Below, one piece after another: positions 49,470 through 58,650 of a DNA stretch of 64,000 nt. Positions within the stretch are counted from its first letter, which is position 1, and each line of letters starts with the position of its first letter. The notes beneath the pieces are model-generated. The model saw only the letters and a list, made by a program, of their open reading frames with translations. It did not search any database and was not told the DNA's origin. The stretch is from CALBPI01 sp038524795. GTDB lineage: Bacteria; Pseudomonadota; Gammaproteobacteria; Steroidobacterales; Woeseiaceae. The position numbers and the translations under genes are program-made. The stretch lies in NCBI GenBank assembly GCA_038524795.1, contig JBCBIJ010000008.1:1-64000 (forward strand). The letters run 5' to 3'.

Positions 49470-51686
49470 GTGCCGCAACCTGCACAAAAACAAAGAGATA
49501 GCGATTTCAGGCGCGTCGCGGTGGCCGTGGATGTGCCGCTCAGACGGCTGTTTGAGTACCGCGTCCCGGACGCATTTCCGCTGCCGGAACCCGGCTCACG
49601 CGTGCGGGTACCCTTCGGTCGACGCACCCTCACGGGGCTGGTCTGGTCACACCCGGACGCGGACAGCGACGCGCCCGCCAAACTGCGCGATGTCATCGCA
49701 GTGCTCGACCGTGCGCCGTTGTTGTCGCGCGACGACCTGGCGCTCATTCAGTTCGCCGCGGAGTACTACCACCATCCGCAGGGCGAGGTCGTGGCTGCGG
49801 CGCTCGCGCCGGGCATGCGAACTGGCGGCGACGCGCGCGCCGCGCAGCCCTTTTGGTCACTCACAGACGCGGGCCGCGACGTTGACCGCGAAGCACTGGC
49901 GCGGCGTGCCAAGAAACAGGTGGCGCTCATCGACGTGCTGGCCGAGCGCGGCGCACTCGATGCGGCGGCCCTGAATGCCGCGCTCAAGGACTGGCGTCGC
50001 GTCGCGGGCGCACTCGTCGAACGCGGCTGGATCGCCCTCGAGGAACGCAGTACAGATGACCACTGGCCCGCACCGTTCGACGCCACCCCGGGGCCCGGAC
50101 TTAGCGACGCGCAACGCGAGGCGCTGGCCAACATCACGGCGCAGCGCGGCTTTGGGGTCACGCTCATCGATGGTGTCACGGGCAGCGGCAAGACCGAGGT
50201 CTACCTTCACGCGATCCGCGAGTGCATCGCGCGCGGACAACAGGCGCTGGTGCTCGTGCCCGAGATCGGCCTGACACCACAGCTGGCGCGGCGCTTCGAG
50301 CGCCGACTGGGTCGCCGCGTGGCGCTGCTGCACAGCGAGCTCCGCGACGGCGACCGTACGCGCAACTGGCTTGCTGCGCGCAGCGGCGCAGCTAATGTTG
50401 TCCTGGGCACGCGCTCGGCTGTGTTTGCACCGCTGGCGCGCCCGGGCCTCATCATCGTGGACGAGGAACACGACGCTTCGCTCAAACAACACGAAGGCTT
50501 CCGCTACCATGCGCGCGATCTCGCCGTCTGGCGCGCGCGGCGTCTCGACGTGCCAGCCGTGCTGGGCAGTGCAACGCCCTCGCTCGAATCACTCGACAAT
50601 GCGCGCTCGGGCCGCTACCACCGAGCGGTCATAGCCGAACGTGCGGGGGGTGCTCAGGCGCCCGCCATTCGCGTCGTGGACCTGAACCGACACGTTGTCG
50701 ATGACGGCTTGAGTCATCCCGCGCGCGCGGCCATCGCGGCGCACCTCAAGGCAGGCCAGCAGGTCCTCGTCTACATCAACCGCCGCGGCTTCGCGCCAAC
50801 GCTGATTTGCACGGGCTGCGGCAAGATCGCCGAGTGCAACTACTGCGACGCGCGCGTCACGCTGCACCTGGGCCGTAACACCATGCAGTGCCACCACTGC
50901 GGCGCCGTGCAGGCGGTGCCGAAGGTGTGCGATGCCTGCGGCGAACCCTACCGTGCGCTGGGTGAAGGTACGGAGCGTGTCGAACAGGCGCTGACGACCG
51001 CCTTCCCAGGCGTGGGGATCGCGCGCATCGACAGCGACACAACCCAGACGAAGGGCAGCCGTGACGCCCTGCTCGAATCGGCGCGCCGCGGCGATGCCCG
51101 GCTGCTCGTCGGCACCCAGATGCTTGCCAAGGGACACCACTTGCCGGACCTCACGCTCGTCGTCATCGTCAACGCCGACCAGGGGTTTTTCGCCAGCGAC
51201 TTCCGTGCCGCGGAACGCCTTGCGCAGTCTGTGCTTCAGGTTGCCGGTCGCGCGGGTCGCGCCAAGGTGCCCGGCGAAGTACTCATCCAGAGTCACTTCC
51301 CGCAGCACCCGTTGCTCGTAACGCTCGTCAACGCGGGCTACGGCGCTTTCGCGGACGCCGCGCTCGAAGAGCGTTCCCAGGCGGGATGGCCGCCCTACAG
51401 CCACCTGGCCGTGGTGCATGCCGCGGCCCGCGAACCCACAGCCGCTCAGTCCTTCCTTGAACGGCTGAAACCCGCAGCACAGGCGCCCGGCGTCACGGTG
51501 TTGGGACCAGCACCGGCCAACATGCAACGCCGCGCCGGGCTGCACCGCTTCCAACTCTTGCTGCAGTCATCTGAGCGCGGTCCGCTGCACGGGCTGTTGC
51601 ACCGGCTCGCGCCTGCACTTGAAGCGGCAAAGACACCCAAAGGTCTGCGCTGGTCGATCGATGTCGACCCCCAGGCCGAACTCTGA
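49470..51686 (+). CDS. priA: Primosomal replication restart helicase PriA
   Basis: A 738-residue 3'-5' helicase that reloads replication at stalled forks. The N-terminal DNA-binding domain ends YHHPQGEVVAAALAPGMR. Walker A is GVTGSGKTEVYL, Walker B VDEEHD, and the zinc-binding insertion uses CTGCGKIAECNYC and CHHCG, then CDACG. VAGRAGRAK marks motif VI. It starts at GTG 49470; no strong ribosome-binding site precedes it, and two DnaA boxes occupy that position instead. It is followed by argS, the usual gammaproteobacterial neighbour. Confidence 0.95.
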   Translation: MPQPAQKQRDSDFRRVAVAVDVPLRRLFEYRVPDAFPLPEPGSRVRVPFGRRTLTGLVWSHPDADSDAPAKLRDVIAVLDRAPLLSRDDLALIQFAAEYYHHPQGEVVAAALAPGMRTGGDARAAQPFWSLTDAGRDVDREALARRAKKQVALIDVLAERGALDAAALNAALKDWRRVAGALVERGWIALEERSTDDHWPAPFDATPGPGLSDAQREALANITAQRGFGVTLIDGVTGSGKTEVYLHAIRECIARGQQALVLVPEIGLTPQLARRFERRLGRRVALLHSELRDGDRTRNWLAARSGAANVVLGTRSAVFAPLARPGLIIVDEEHDASLKQHEGFRYHARDLAVWRARRLDVPAVLGSATPSLESLDNARSGRYHRAVIAERAGGAQAPAIRVVDLNRHVVDDGLSHPARAAIAAHLKAGQQVLVYINRRGFAPTLICTGCGKIAECNYCDARVTLHLGRNTMQCHHCGAVQAVPKVCDACGEPYRALGEGTERVEQALTTAFPGVGIARIDSDTTQTKGSRDALLESARRGDARLLVGTQMLAKGHHLPDLTLVVIVNADQGFFASDFRAAERLAQSVLQVAGRAGRAKVPGEVLIQSHFPQHPLLVTLVNAGYGAFADAALEERSQAGWPPYSHLAVVHAAAREPTAAQSFLERLKPAAQAPGVTVLGPAPANMQRRAGLHRFQLLLQSSERGPLHGLLHRLAPALEAAKTPKGLRWSIDVDPQAEL

Positions 51687-51691
51687 GTGCG

Positions 51692-51720
51692 CTGACCGCG
51701 CGCGTCGCACAGGTTAGAAT
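51692..51720 (+). promoter_or_regulatory. Sigma-70-like promoter for argS
   Basis: CTGACC (51692-51697), a 17-base spacer and TAGAAT (51715-51720) lie between the priA stop and the argS TTG start. Confidence 0.45.
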
Positions 51721-51755
51721 CCCGCGCCTGCCTTTGATACCCGTCGGAATCCCCG

Positions 51756-53498
51756 TTGAAAGACCAGATTGTTGAACTGCTAACGCGCGCGCTCGACGCG
51801 CTCGAAGGCGTTGAGGATCGCAGTGCGCTGCCCACACCCGAGATCGAGCGTACGCGTGATGCCGCGCACGGCGACTACGCCAGCAACATCGCCATGCAGC
51901 TGGCGCGGCCGCTGCGCCGGTCGCCCCGGGATATTGCCGCGGCCATCGTCGCGGCGCTGCCCGAGAACGACCTTATCGAGCGCACCGACATCGCCGGGCC
52001 GGGCTTTATCAACTTCTTCTTGAGCGACGCCTCGACGACCGCGGTCATCGGCCGCGTGCTCGATGCCGGCGAGAGTTACGGGCATGCCGAGGCAGCGACG
52101 GGCCGCAAGGTGCTCGTCGAGTTCGTGTCGGCCAACCCAACGGGGCCGCTGCACGTGGGTCATGGACGCCACGCGGCCTATGGCGCGAGCCTGGCCAACT
52201 TGCTGCGCGCCGCCGGCGATGAAGTGGCCACGGAGTACTACGTCAACGACGCGGGCCGGCAGATGGAGATCCTTGCGGCCAGCGTGCTCGTGCGTGCGCT
52301 TCAGGTCGACAACGACGCGCTGCCTCTGCCCTCCGCGGGCTACCGCGGTGACTATATCCGGACGATCGCGACCGACTGGCGCAAAGACAACACGGACACA
52401 CTGCCCGACCCGGGCGACCTGTTCGAGGGCCTGCCTGAGGATGGTCCTGACGCCGGCGACGCCTACATCGACGCCATGATCGCGCGCGCTGAGACCCTTA
52501 TGGGTGAGGTGTTCCTGGCACTCAAGCAGTTCTCGACGAGCGCGATTCTCGACGACATCCGCGACGACCTGGGCGGCATGGGCGTGACCTTCGACCGCTT
52601 CTACTCCGAGGCGTCGCTCGAGCGAGAAGGCCGCATCAATGACGCGCTCAACGTGCTGCGCGACAACGGCGTCGTTGACGACCGCGACGGCACACTCTGG
52701 TTTCGCGCCACGGACTTTGGCGACGAGAAGGACCGCGTCGTCGTTCGCGACAACGGCAAGAAGACCTACTTTGCCTCGGACATCGCCTACCACCTCGATA
52801 AACGCCGGCGCGGTTTCGACCTGCTGCTCGACGTGCTGGGCGCCGATCACCACGGCTATATCGCGCGCGTACGCGCGGGCATTGAAGCCATGGGCGAGCC
52901 GCCCGAGTCGCTCGAGGTCCGGCTCGTACAGTTCGTCTCGCTGTTCCGCGGTGGCGAGAAGGTCGCCATGGGCACGCGTTCGGGTAACTTTGTGTCGTTG
53001 CGAGAATTGCGCGACGAAGTCGGCAATGACGCGGCGCGCTTGTTCTACATCATGCGCAGCAATGACCAACACCTGGACTTTGATCTCGAGCTTGCGACGT
53101 CAACGTCTAACGAGAACCCCGTCTACTACATCCAGTATGCCCACGCGCGCATCGCAGGCGTGTTCAAGCAGCTGGCCGAACAGGGCCTCGCCTGGGACGA
53201 TGCTGCGGGACGGGACGCGTTGGGGACGCTCGACAATGACCTTGCGGCGGCACTCATGACGCGCCTTGACCGGTTTCCCGAAACCGTACGCAATGCCGCG
53301 GAGCGTCGCGCGCCCAACATGATCGTCAACTATCTGCGTGACCTGGCGACAGACCTGCACCGCTTCTACAACGAGTACAAGTTTCTCGTCGACGACACCG
53401 ATGCGCGTAACGCCCGTCTGACACTGGCCGCGGCGACGGGCCAGGTGCTGCGCAATGGTCTCGCCATCCTCGGCGTCAGTGCGCCGGAGCACATGTAA
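51756..53498 (+). CDS. argS: Arginyl-tRNA synthetase
   Basis: A 580-residue class I aminoacyl-tRNA synthetase. The N-terminal additional domain is at about 1-110, the HIGH-type motif is TGPLHVGHGRH near 130-140, the catalytic half contains GADHHGYIARV and KVAMGTRSGNFVSLREL, and the C-terminal anticodon-binding DALR domain ends NGLAILGVSAPEHM. It starts at TTG 51756 (LKDQIVELL); no ATG gives the right N terminus. It charges tRNA-Arg in the cytoplasm. It is followed immediately (no gap) by the SPOR-protein gene. Confidence 0.96.
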   Translation: MKDQIVELLTRALDALEGVEDRSALPTPEIERTRDAAHGDYASNIAMQLARPLRRSPRDIAAAIVAALPENDLIERTDIAGPGFINFFLSDASTTAVIGRVLDAGESYGHAEAATGRKVLVEFVSANPTGPLHVGHGRHAAYGASLANLLRAAGDEVATEYYVNDAGRQMEILAASVLVRALQVDNDALPLPSAGYRGDYIRTIATDWRKDNTDTLPDPGDLFEGLPEDGPDAGDAYIDAMIARAETLMGEVFLALKQFSTSAILDDIRDDLGGMGVTFDRFYSEASLEREGRINDALNVLRDNGVVDDRDGTLWFRATDFGDEKDRVVVRDNGKKTYFASDIAYHLDKRRRGFDLLLDVLGADHHGYIARVRAGIEAMGEPPESLEVRLVQFVSLFRGGEKVAMGTRSGNFVSLRELRDEVGNDAARLFYIMRSNDQHLDFDLELATSTSNENPVYYIQYAHARIAGVFKQLAEQGLAWDDAAGRDALGTLDNDLAAALMTRLDRFPETVRNAAERRAPNMIVNYLRDLATDLHRFYNEYKFLVDDTDARNARLTLAAATGQVLRNGLAILGVSAPEHM

Positions 53499-54086
53499 GT
53501 GGCAAAACGGCGCAAGCGACGCAGTACGCGGCGCAAGAAGGACAGCGGCAAGTTTGGCGCCATGCTGTTCGGCGTGTTCGTTGGCATCGCGATTGCAGCG
53601 ACTGCGCTGTGGTTTCTGACGCCGGCCGGCGAACGACCTGTGCTGCCGGTGGCCGAGCGCGAAGCACCGCAAGCCGAGCCCGAAGCCAACCCGCCGAACG
53701 ACGAACCGCCCGAGCCCATCGAACCCAGCGGCAAGGGCTACGATTTCTACGACATGCTGCCTGAGCAGGAAGTGCTGATCGGCGAAGACGCCGAGACCGA
53801 GACGACCGGGACAGGCAGCTCGCCACGCGCGTCCCGCGAAGCACTCGTCGAAGAAGGTCTGTACATGCTGCAGGCCGGTTCGTTTCGAAACGCCGACGGC
53901 GCCGAGCGCATCAAGGCGCAACTGGCACTGCAGGGCATCGTTGCACGCGTCAGGCCCGTGCGCAGCGACAGTGGCACGTTCCACCAGGTCCGCGTGGGAC
54001 CCGTGGATCGTGACACGGCAAACGACTACCTGCGCCGTGTGCGCAACGCCGGTATCGACGTGAGCGTGTTTCGCGCGCGGCCCTAG
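53499..54086 (+). CDS. SPOR-domain membrane protein (FtsN-like)
   Basis: A 195-residue bitopic protein. A basic N terminus (KRRKRRSTRRKK) is followed by one membrane segment (about 20-40), a Pro/Glu-rich linker and a C-terminal SPOR domain (GLYMLQAGSFRNADGAERIK to VSVFRARP) that binds denuded peptidoglycan at the septum. FtsN and relatives activate division. The position after argS is the normal place for this protein in pseudomonad-type genomes. It starts at GTG directly after the argS TAA. It is convergent with the ACT-domain gene with a four-base overlap. Confidence 0.88.
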   Translation: MAKRRKRRSTRRKKDSGKFGAMLFGVFVGIAIAATALWFLTPAGERPVLPVAEREAPQAEPEANPPNDEPPEPIEPSGKGYDFYDMLPEQEVLIGEDAETETTGTGSSPRASREALVEEGLYMLQAGSFRNADGAERIKAQLALQGIVARVRPVRSDSGTFHQVRVGPVDRDTANDYLRRVRNAGIDVSVFRARP

Positions 54087-54460
54087 CCGCCCGCGCTCAA
54101 AGCCTCAAGCGCCTGCATGGCCCGCGCGACATCGGCCGCAGGCACGAATACGTGATCATGGTGGGCGGCCGCAACGACGTTGGCCGAGACGCCCGCGTCC
54201 GTCAGGGCGCGACTGAATGCCGCCGTAAAGCCAACAGCTTCAAGGTCCGAGTGCACGCGCATGGTGATGCGTCGAAATCTCGGCAAGGCGTCGTCCGCAC
54301 GCGCGGGTCGGATGAAAGTCGTCGCCTCGGACTCACGGAACATCATGAGCGCGTCCTCGCAAATGGCCGTGCCGTGTGGCGCCGTATCGAAGACGTAGTC
54401 AACAGGGTCCGCGACCGGCGACATGTTCGCCAGCAGCGACGCGAGTTCGCGTTCGGGCAC
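54083..54460 (-). CDS. ACT-domain protein (DUF2241-type)
   Basis: A 125-residue protein made of a tandem ACT-like unit. The second half (TDAGVSANVVAAAHHDHVFVPAADVARAMQAL) is the conserved part of the family and includes the HHDHVFVP motif. ACT domains bind amino acids as allosteric effectors; no partner enzyme is evident. It starts at GTG 54460, five bases after the NtrX stop, and could be co-transcribed. Confidence 0.82.
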   Translation of the reverse strand: MPERELASLLANMSPVADPVDYVFDTAPHGTAICEDALMMFRESEATTFIRPARADDALPRFRRITMRVHSDLEAVGFTAAFSRALTDAGVSANVVAAAHHDHVFVPAADVARAMQALEALSAGG

Positions 54461-54465
54461 CGCGC

Positions 54466-55827
54466 TCAGTCGTCGCCCGATTGCGCCTGGCGAAAGTCGA
54501 CGCCCAGCGACCGCAACTTGCGGTAAAGGTGCGTGCGCTCCATGCCGACGCGTTTCGAGAGCTTGCCGACCTTGCCATCGCAGAGCATGAGCTGCTGCGT
54601 CAGGTAGGCGCGCTCGAATTGCTCGCGCGCCTCGCGTAGCGGCAGCGCCAACAGGTCCTGCTTCACAAGCGGTTCGGCGGGCGCGGCCGCTTCGGCCAGC
54701 TCGGCCTCGATCTCCTCAAGCGAGACCTCTTCGTCGCCGCCTGCAAGCAAGCAACGCTGCACGAGGTTGCGCAGGCCGCGCAGGTTATTGGGCCAGGGGT
54801 AGTTGCGGAGCCGGTTCTGCGCGGCAATGCCGAAACGCCGGAATGGCAGATCCTCGGCGTCGACGAGCACGTCGACGTAGTAGCGCAACAGGTCGGGGAC
54901 GTCCTCGGCGTACTCGCGCAATGCGGGCACCTTGAGTCCGAGTACGTTGATGGCGGACACCAAATCGCGGCGCAGGACGCCATCGTTGACGAGACGCTCG
55001 TAGTCGGCCCGCACCGAGGCCACCACGCGAATCGACAGTGACTGGTCGCGCGTGTCACCGAGGCGGCGGAACGCGCCTTGCTGCAAGGAGCCTGCGAGCA
55101 GCTTCTGTGCCTCGGCGCCGAGATCAGCGAGTTCCGAGACAAACAAGATGCCACCCGAGGCCTGTTCGAGCAGGCCCGCGCTGTCGCCTTCACCGAACAG
55201 ACGTGTGGGCGCCGCATCGTCGCTGAGCAAACCGCCCGCAATGGCCACGAACGGCGCCGAGTCACCGGGACCGCGGGCATGTACAAATCGCGCCACGGCC
55301 TCACGGCCGGAGCCGGGTTCGCCGGCGATGAGCAGGTTGGCGCTGTTCTGCGCGATTTGTGCGGCGCGCTCACGCAACTGGCGCGTCAGCGGGCTGCGAC
55401 CCACGGATTCTATGGCCGAACGCAATGTCGCAGCACCCGCTTGCTGCGGCCGGTGGCGGGCGCCCGCCAACGCGCCTTCAACGGAACGCAGTAGCTTGGC
55501 CAGCGAAATCGGTTTTTCGATGAAATCGATGGCGCCGAGTCGCGTGGCTTCGACGGCCGTGTCGACCGTGCCGTGACCCGACATCATGACGACAGGGCAC
55601 AGCGAACGACCCTCAGAGGACCACTCGCGCAACAGGCTAATGCCGTCCGTATCGGGCATCCAGATATCGAGCAGTACGAGATCGGGGTCCACGGCGTCGC
55701 GCGCTTCCCTGGCGGCAGCCGCATCGGCCGCCATGGTGACGTCGTAACCCTCTTCCGACAAGATCTCCTGGATCAGTGTGCGGATGTCGGACTCGTCGTC
55801 GACGACCAAAATCCGGGGCGCTGTCAT
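54466..55827 (-). CDS. ntrX: NtrX-type response regulator with degenerate AAA domain
   Basis: A 453-residue NtrC-family regulator. The receiver domain has D10-D11 and phospho-acceptor D54 (VLLDIWMPDTDG). The central AAA domain deviates: Walker A is GEPGSGRE (169-176) with Arg for Lys, the Walker B slot reads GGILFVSEL rather than LFLDE, and the GAFTGA loop is absent (FGEGDSAGLL). The Fis-type HTH (KVGKLSKRVGMERTHLYRKL) is intact. It probably cannot hydrolyse ATP or drive sigma-54, and would act by binding DNA. Its ATG overlaps the ntrY stop. Confidence 0.9.
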   Translation of the reverse strand: MTAPRILVVDDESDIRTLIQEILSEEGYDVTMAADAAAAREARDAVDPDLVLLDIWMPDTDGISLLREWSSEGRSLCPVVMMSGHGTVDTAVEATRLGAIDFIEKPISLAKLLRSVEGALAGARHRPQQAGAATLRSAIESVGRSPLTRQLRERAAQIAQNSANLLIAGEPGSGREAVARFVHARGPGDSAPFVAIAGGLLSDDAAPTRLFGEGDSAGLLEQASGGILFVSELADLGAEAQKLLAGSLQQGAFRRLGDTRDQSLSIRVVASVRADYERLVNDGVLRRDLVSAINVLGLKVPALREYAEDVPDLLRYYVDVLVDAEDLPFRRFGIAAQNRLRNYPWPNNLRGLRNLVQRCLLAGGDEEVSLEEIEAELAEAAAPAEPLVKQDLLALPLREAREQFERAYLTQQLMLCDGKVGKLSKRVGMERTHLYRKLRSLGVDFRQAQSGDD

Positions 55828-58055
55828 GCCCTCTCCCTCCGTGTTTCGAGTCGGCGGTGCTCGCGCGTGAGCATGAGTTCACGCGCGTGTTCATCGAGCG
55901 GCAGCGTGACGGTCACCTGCGCGCCCCCTTCGTTGCGGTTACCCGCATCTATCGTACCAGCATGTTCCTCGACAAGTTTTCGCACGATGGCGAGACCCAG
56001 CCCGGTGCCCTTGGGCTTCGAGGTGACATAGGGATCGAACACCTGCTCGAGCCGGCCCGCCTGGAAACCCGGCCCGTTGTCCTCGACGGTAATGCGAACG
56101 AAATCGGCACCGAATCGTTCATGCAGCGAGATGCCCACATCGATCTCTCCCTCGGATCGGTCTGCCAGTGCCTCGACAGCGTTTCGCAGCAGGTTGTGCA
56201 TCAACTGACGTACGCGACCGTTATCCGCCTCGATGACTGGGTCGGCATCGGCGAGGTCCACGGTAATCGCGAGATGGTGCCCTTCGGCGCGGTAGAGCTC
56301 TACGACCTCGGTGATCAGGCGGTTGATTGAGAACTGCGTGATCTGAATGTCGGGCGCTCGCGCATAATCCGAAAATGCATTGACCATCTCCTTCATGGCC
56401 TCGACCTGGTTCACGATGGTGTGCGTGGCGCGGTCGAGCACTTGTGCGTCTTCGGGCGCCATGCTGTCGAGGTATCGCCGTCGCAGCCGCTCCGCCGAGA
56501 GCTGGATCGGCGTGAGCGGATTCTTGATCTCGTGCGCGAGACGACGCGCCACTTCGCCCCAGGCCGCGTCGCGCTGTGCCTCGAGTAAGGTCGTGATGTC
56601 GTCGAAGACGATAACGTAACCGGGTGCGTCGGGATCTTCTCCGGGCAACGACGTGCAAGCGCAGGTCAACACGCGCCGGCCAACCTCTTCGCGCAGCATG
56701 ACCTGCTCGCGCCACTCCGTCTGCCCCGCCGCAAAGTGGGCCTCGGCCACGTCCACAAGTTGCTCCAGCAACGGCTGTCCACGGGCGACATCCGCGAGGG
56801 ACTCGCCCGTGCGTTCGTCGAGGTCGGCGCCCAGGATGTCGGCGGCAGCCGTGTTGGCCGTACGGATGTCGCGCTCCGCCGTGAGCGCGATGACACCCGT
56901 CGACAGGCGCGCCAGGATGGTCTCGAGGTTGCCGCGTTCGGCCTCCACCTGGGCGCGAATTTGCTGCGCTTCGTCGCGCGCCGAGCGCAAACGCCGCGTC
57001 ATGTCATTGAATGAACTCACGAGGACGCCAATCTCGTCTCGGGGCGGCGGCGCCAGCTCAGTTTCGAGGTCGCCACGCGCGACGGCCACGGTACCCGCAA
57101 CGAGCTGCTGGATGGGTGCGACAAGCCTGCGCGAGAAGAAAAACGCCCCGTAAACCGCACCGAGTGCCGACACGAGCAGAACCACCGTCAGTGACAACGT
57201 GAATGTGCTCTTCAATGGACCGCGCAGCAGTACGAGCCGCTGATAATCGGTGTAGGACTGGTCGACGTTGGCCGCCATGCCCGCCAGGCGCTGCGTGACG
57301 GGATACACCACCTGCAGCATGCGCAGCGAAGGTGTGGCTGTGGTGTTGGCCAACACAACCACGGTGCGCACCTCGAAGCGCTCGGCATCGATCGTGTCGA
57401 GACTCACATAAGGCCGCCCCGCACGAAGCTGCAGCAAGACCTCTTCTGTGGGTGCGATGGGCACTTCGTCCATGGCGCGCGACGAACTGAGCGCCAGGAT
57501 GCGGCTGTTGGGCGCGAACACAACGACTTCCAGGGCACCCGAGTTCCGCCGCTCGTCGGCAAGCCGCGGGAGCAGGTCGGAATCATCGCCACGCGCCAGG
57601 CGCCGCGCCATGGCCTCTGTTCGAATCAGGCCGTTACGCATCTGAATCTCGAGCGCGGCACGCGACAGCTCGAGCGCATCGCTGAGACCTTCCTCGACCT
57701 GCACGCTGAACCAGCTGTCGATGCCACGGTTCAGGAACTGCAGTGAGAAGTAATAGACGACAGACAGCGGCAGCAGGGCAAGGCCGACAAACGCGGCCAC
57801 CATCCGACCCTTGAGGCGCGCACCGGGCACGCCGCGCCGCAGATCGCGGATCAGGCGGATGATGTTGCCCATGAGCAGCACGAACAGAATCGCGATGCCC
57901 GCGCCGTTGATGACAAGCGTGAGCTGCGACAACCGTGCCAGCTCTTCGGAGTTATTAGAGGTCTTCGCGAGCAGAACCAACGCACTGAGCGCCAACACGA
58001 GCCCGACCGCGGCCAGGCCGGTGTAGAAGAGATTTCTTAGCGGACGAGCGGCCAT
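55824..58055 (-). CDS. ntrY: NtrY-type sensor histidine kinase
   Basis: A 743-residue membrane kinase. Transmembrane segments are at about 13-33, 47-67, 85-105 and 290-310, with a periplasmic sensor between the third and fourth. A HAMP domain, a PAS domain (LARLSTGVIALTAERDIRTA), HisKA with LAHEIKNPLTPIQLSAERL (H near 505), and HATPase with N LLRNAVEAL, G1 EDNGPGFQ and G2 GTGLGLAIV follow. ATG 58055 was preferred to TTG 58064. It overlaps both neighbours, so DUF4390, ntrY and ntrX are translationally coupled. Role in nitrogen or envelope signalling is inferred from family. Confidence 0.93.
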   Translation of the reverse strand: MAARPLRNLFYTGLAAVGLVLALSALVLLAKTSNNSEELARLSQLTLVINGAGIAILFVLLMGNIIRLIRDLRRGVPGARLKGRMVAAFVGLALLPLSVVYYFSLQFLNRGIDSWFSVQVEEGLSDALELSRAALEIQMRNGLIRTEAMARRLARGDDSDLLPRLADERRNSGALEVVVFAPNSRILALSSSRAMDEVPIAPTEEVLLQLRAGRPYVSLDTIDAERFEVRTVVVLANTTATPSLRMLQVVYPVTQRLAGMAANVDQSYTDYQRLVLLRGPLKSTFTLSLTVVLLVSALGAVYGAFFFSRRLVAPIQQLVAGTVAVARGDLETELAPPPRDEIGVLVSSFNDMTRRLRSARDEAQQIRAQVEAERGNLETILARLSTGVIALTAERDIRTANTAAADILGADLDERTGESLADVARGQPLLEQLVDVAEAHFAAGQTEWREQVMLREEVGRRVLTCACTSLPGEDPDAPGYVIVFDDITTLLEAQRDAAWGEVARRLAHEIKNPLTPIQLSAERLRRRYLDSMAPEDAQVLDRATHTIVNQVEAMKEMVNAFSDYARAPDIQITQFSINRLITEVVELYRAEGHHLAITVDLADADPVIEADNGRVRQLMHNLLRNAVEALADRSEGEIDVGISLHERFGADFVRITVEDNGPGFQAGRLEQVFDPYVTSKPKGTGLGLAIVRKLVEEHAGTIDAGNRNEGGAQVTVTLPLDEHARELMLTREHRRLETRRERA

Positions 58056-58615
58056 GTGTACCAATTGCTGGCGACGCGCCAGTCATCGCGCCAGAACAGC
58101 AGGTACTTCAGTGACAGGGGATAGTCGGCGATGCTGACCTGCGCGCGCAGTCGCACGGTGTGGTTGGCGTTTTCGCGCAACAGTGAGGCATCCACCAAGG
58201 GCACGGCGTCGATGCGGCCAAGCGCATTGAGCGCTGCGAAAATTGTTGCAAACGAGGCTTGTTGGCCTGTGTTGATGTTTCGCAGCGTGTAGCGCTCTGT
58301 GACCGTGTTGTAGCGCAGCGCGTAGGACAGGTTGACCGTCGCAACACTCGGATCGGGCAGAAACCGTCGCGTCCGATAGATTTCGAAGTCGAGTGCAATC
58401 TGAAGGGCGATGCCGTTAGCCAGCGCCTCCTCGACGCGGCTCGAGAGCTGGTATTGCACGCGAACCGATGCCTGATGCACGCCATCGACGAGCTGGCTCT
58501 CGGCCGAGCGAATCTCCACGCGACCGTCGGCTGCAGCGTTCGGGCTGAAGAGCACCAGGGCACACGCGAATGCAGCCATGGCCGATGCGCGTTTGAGTGA
58601 TCCCGTCAGTCCCAT
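58037..58615 (-). CDS. DUF4390 domain exported protein
   Basis: A 192-residue protein with a signal peptide (ASAMAAFACALVLFSPNAAA) and a beta-rich domain typical of DUF4390: VRVQYQLSSRVEEALANGI, DFEIYRTRRF, LSYALRYNTVTERYTLRN and LFWRDDWRVASNWYTWPL. It precedes NtrY/NtrX in many gammaproteobacteria and may be part of, or feed, its signal input. Function is not established. Its last 19 bases overlap the ntrY start. Confidence 0.88.
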   Translation of the reverse strand: MGLTGSLKRASAMAAFACALVLFSPNAAADGRVEIRSAESQLVDGVHQASVRVQYQLSSRVEEALANGIALQIALDFEIYRTRRFLPDPSVATVNLSYALRYNTVTERYTLRNINTGQQASFATIFAALNALGRIDAVPLVDASLLRENANHTVRLRAQVSIADYPLSLKYLLFWRDDWRVASNWYTWPLVR

Positions 58616-58650
58616 GCCCTTGCCGTGTCATGCGCCCAACGGGTGCAAGG

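Noticed and set aside
51780..53072. Open frame antisense to argS (430 codons)
   Set aside because: It lies opposite a clear arginyl-tRNA synthetase and has no family resemblance.
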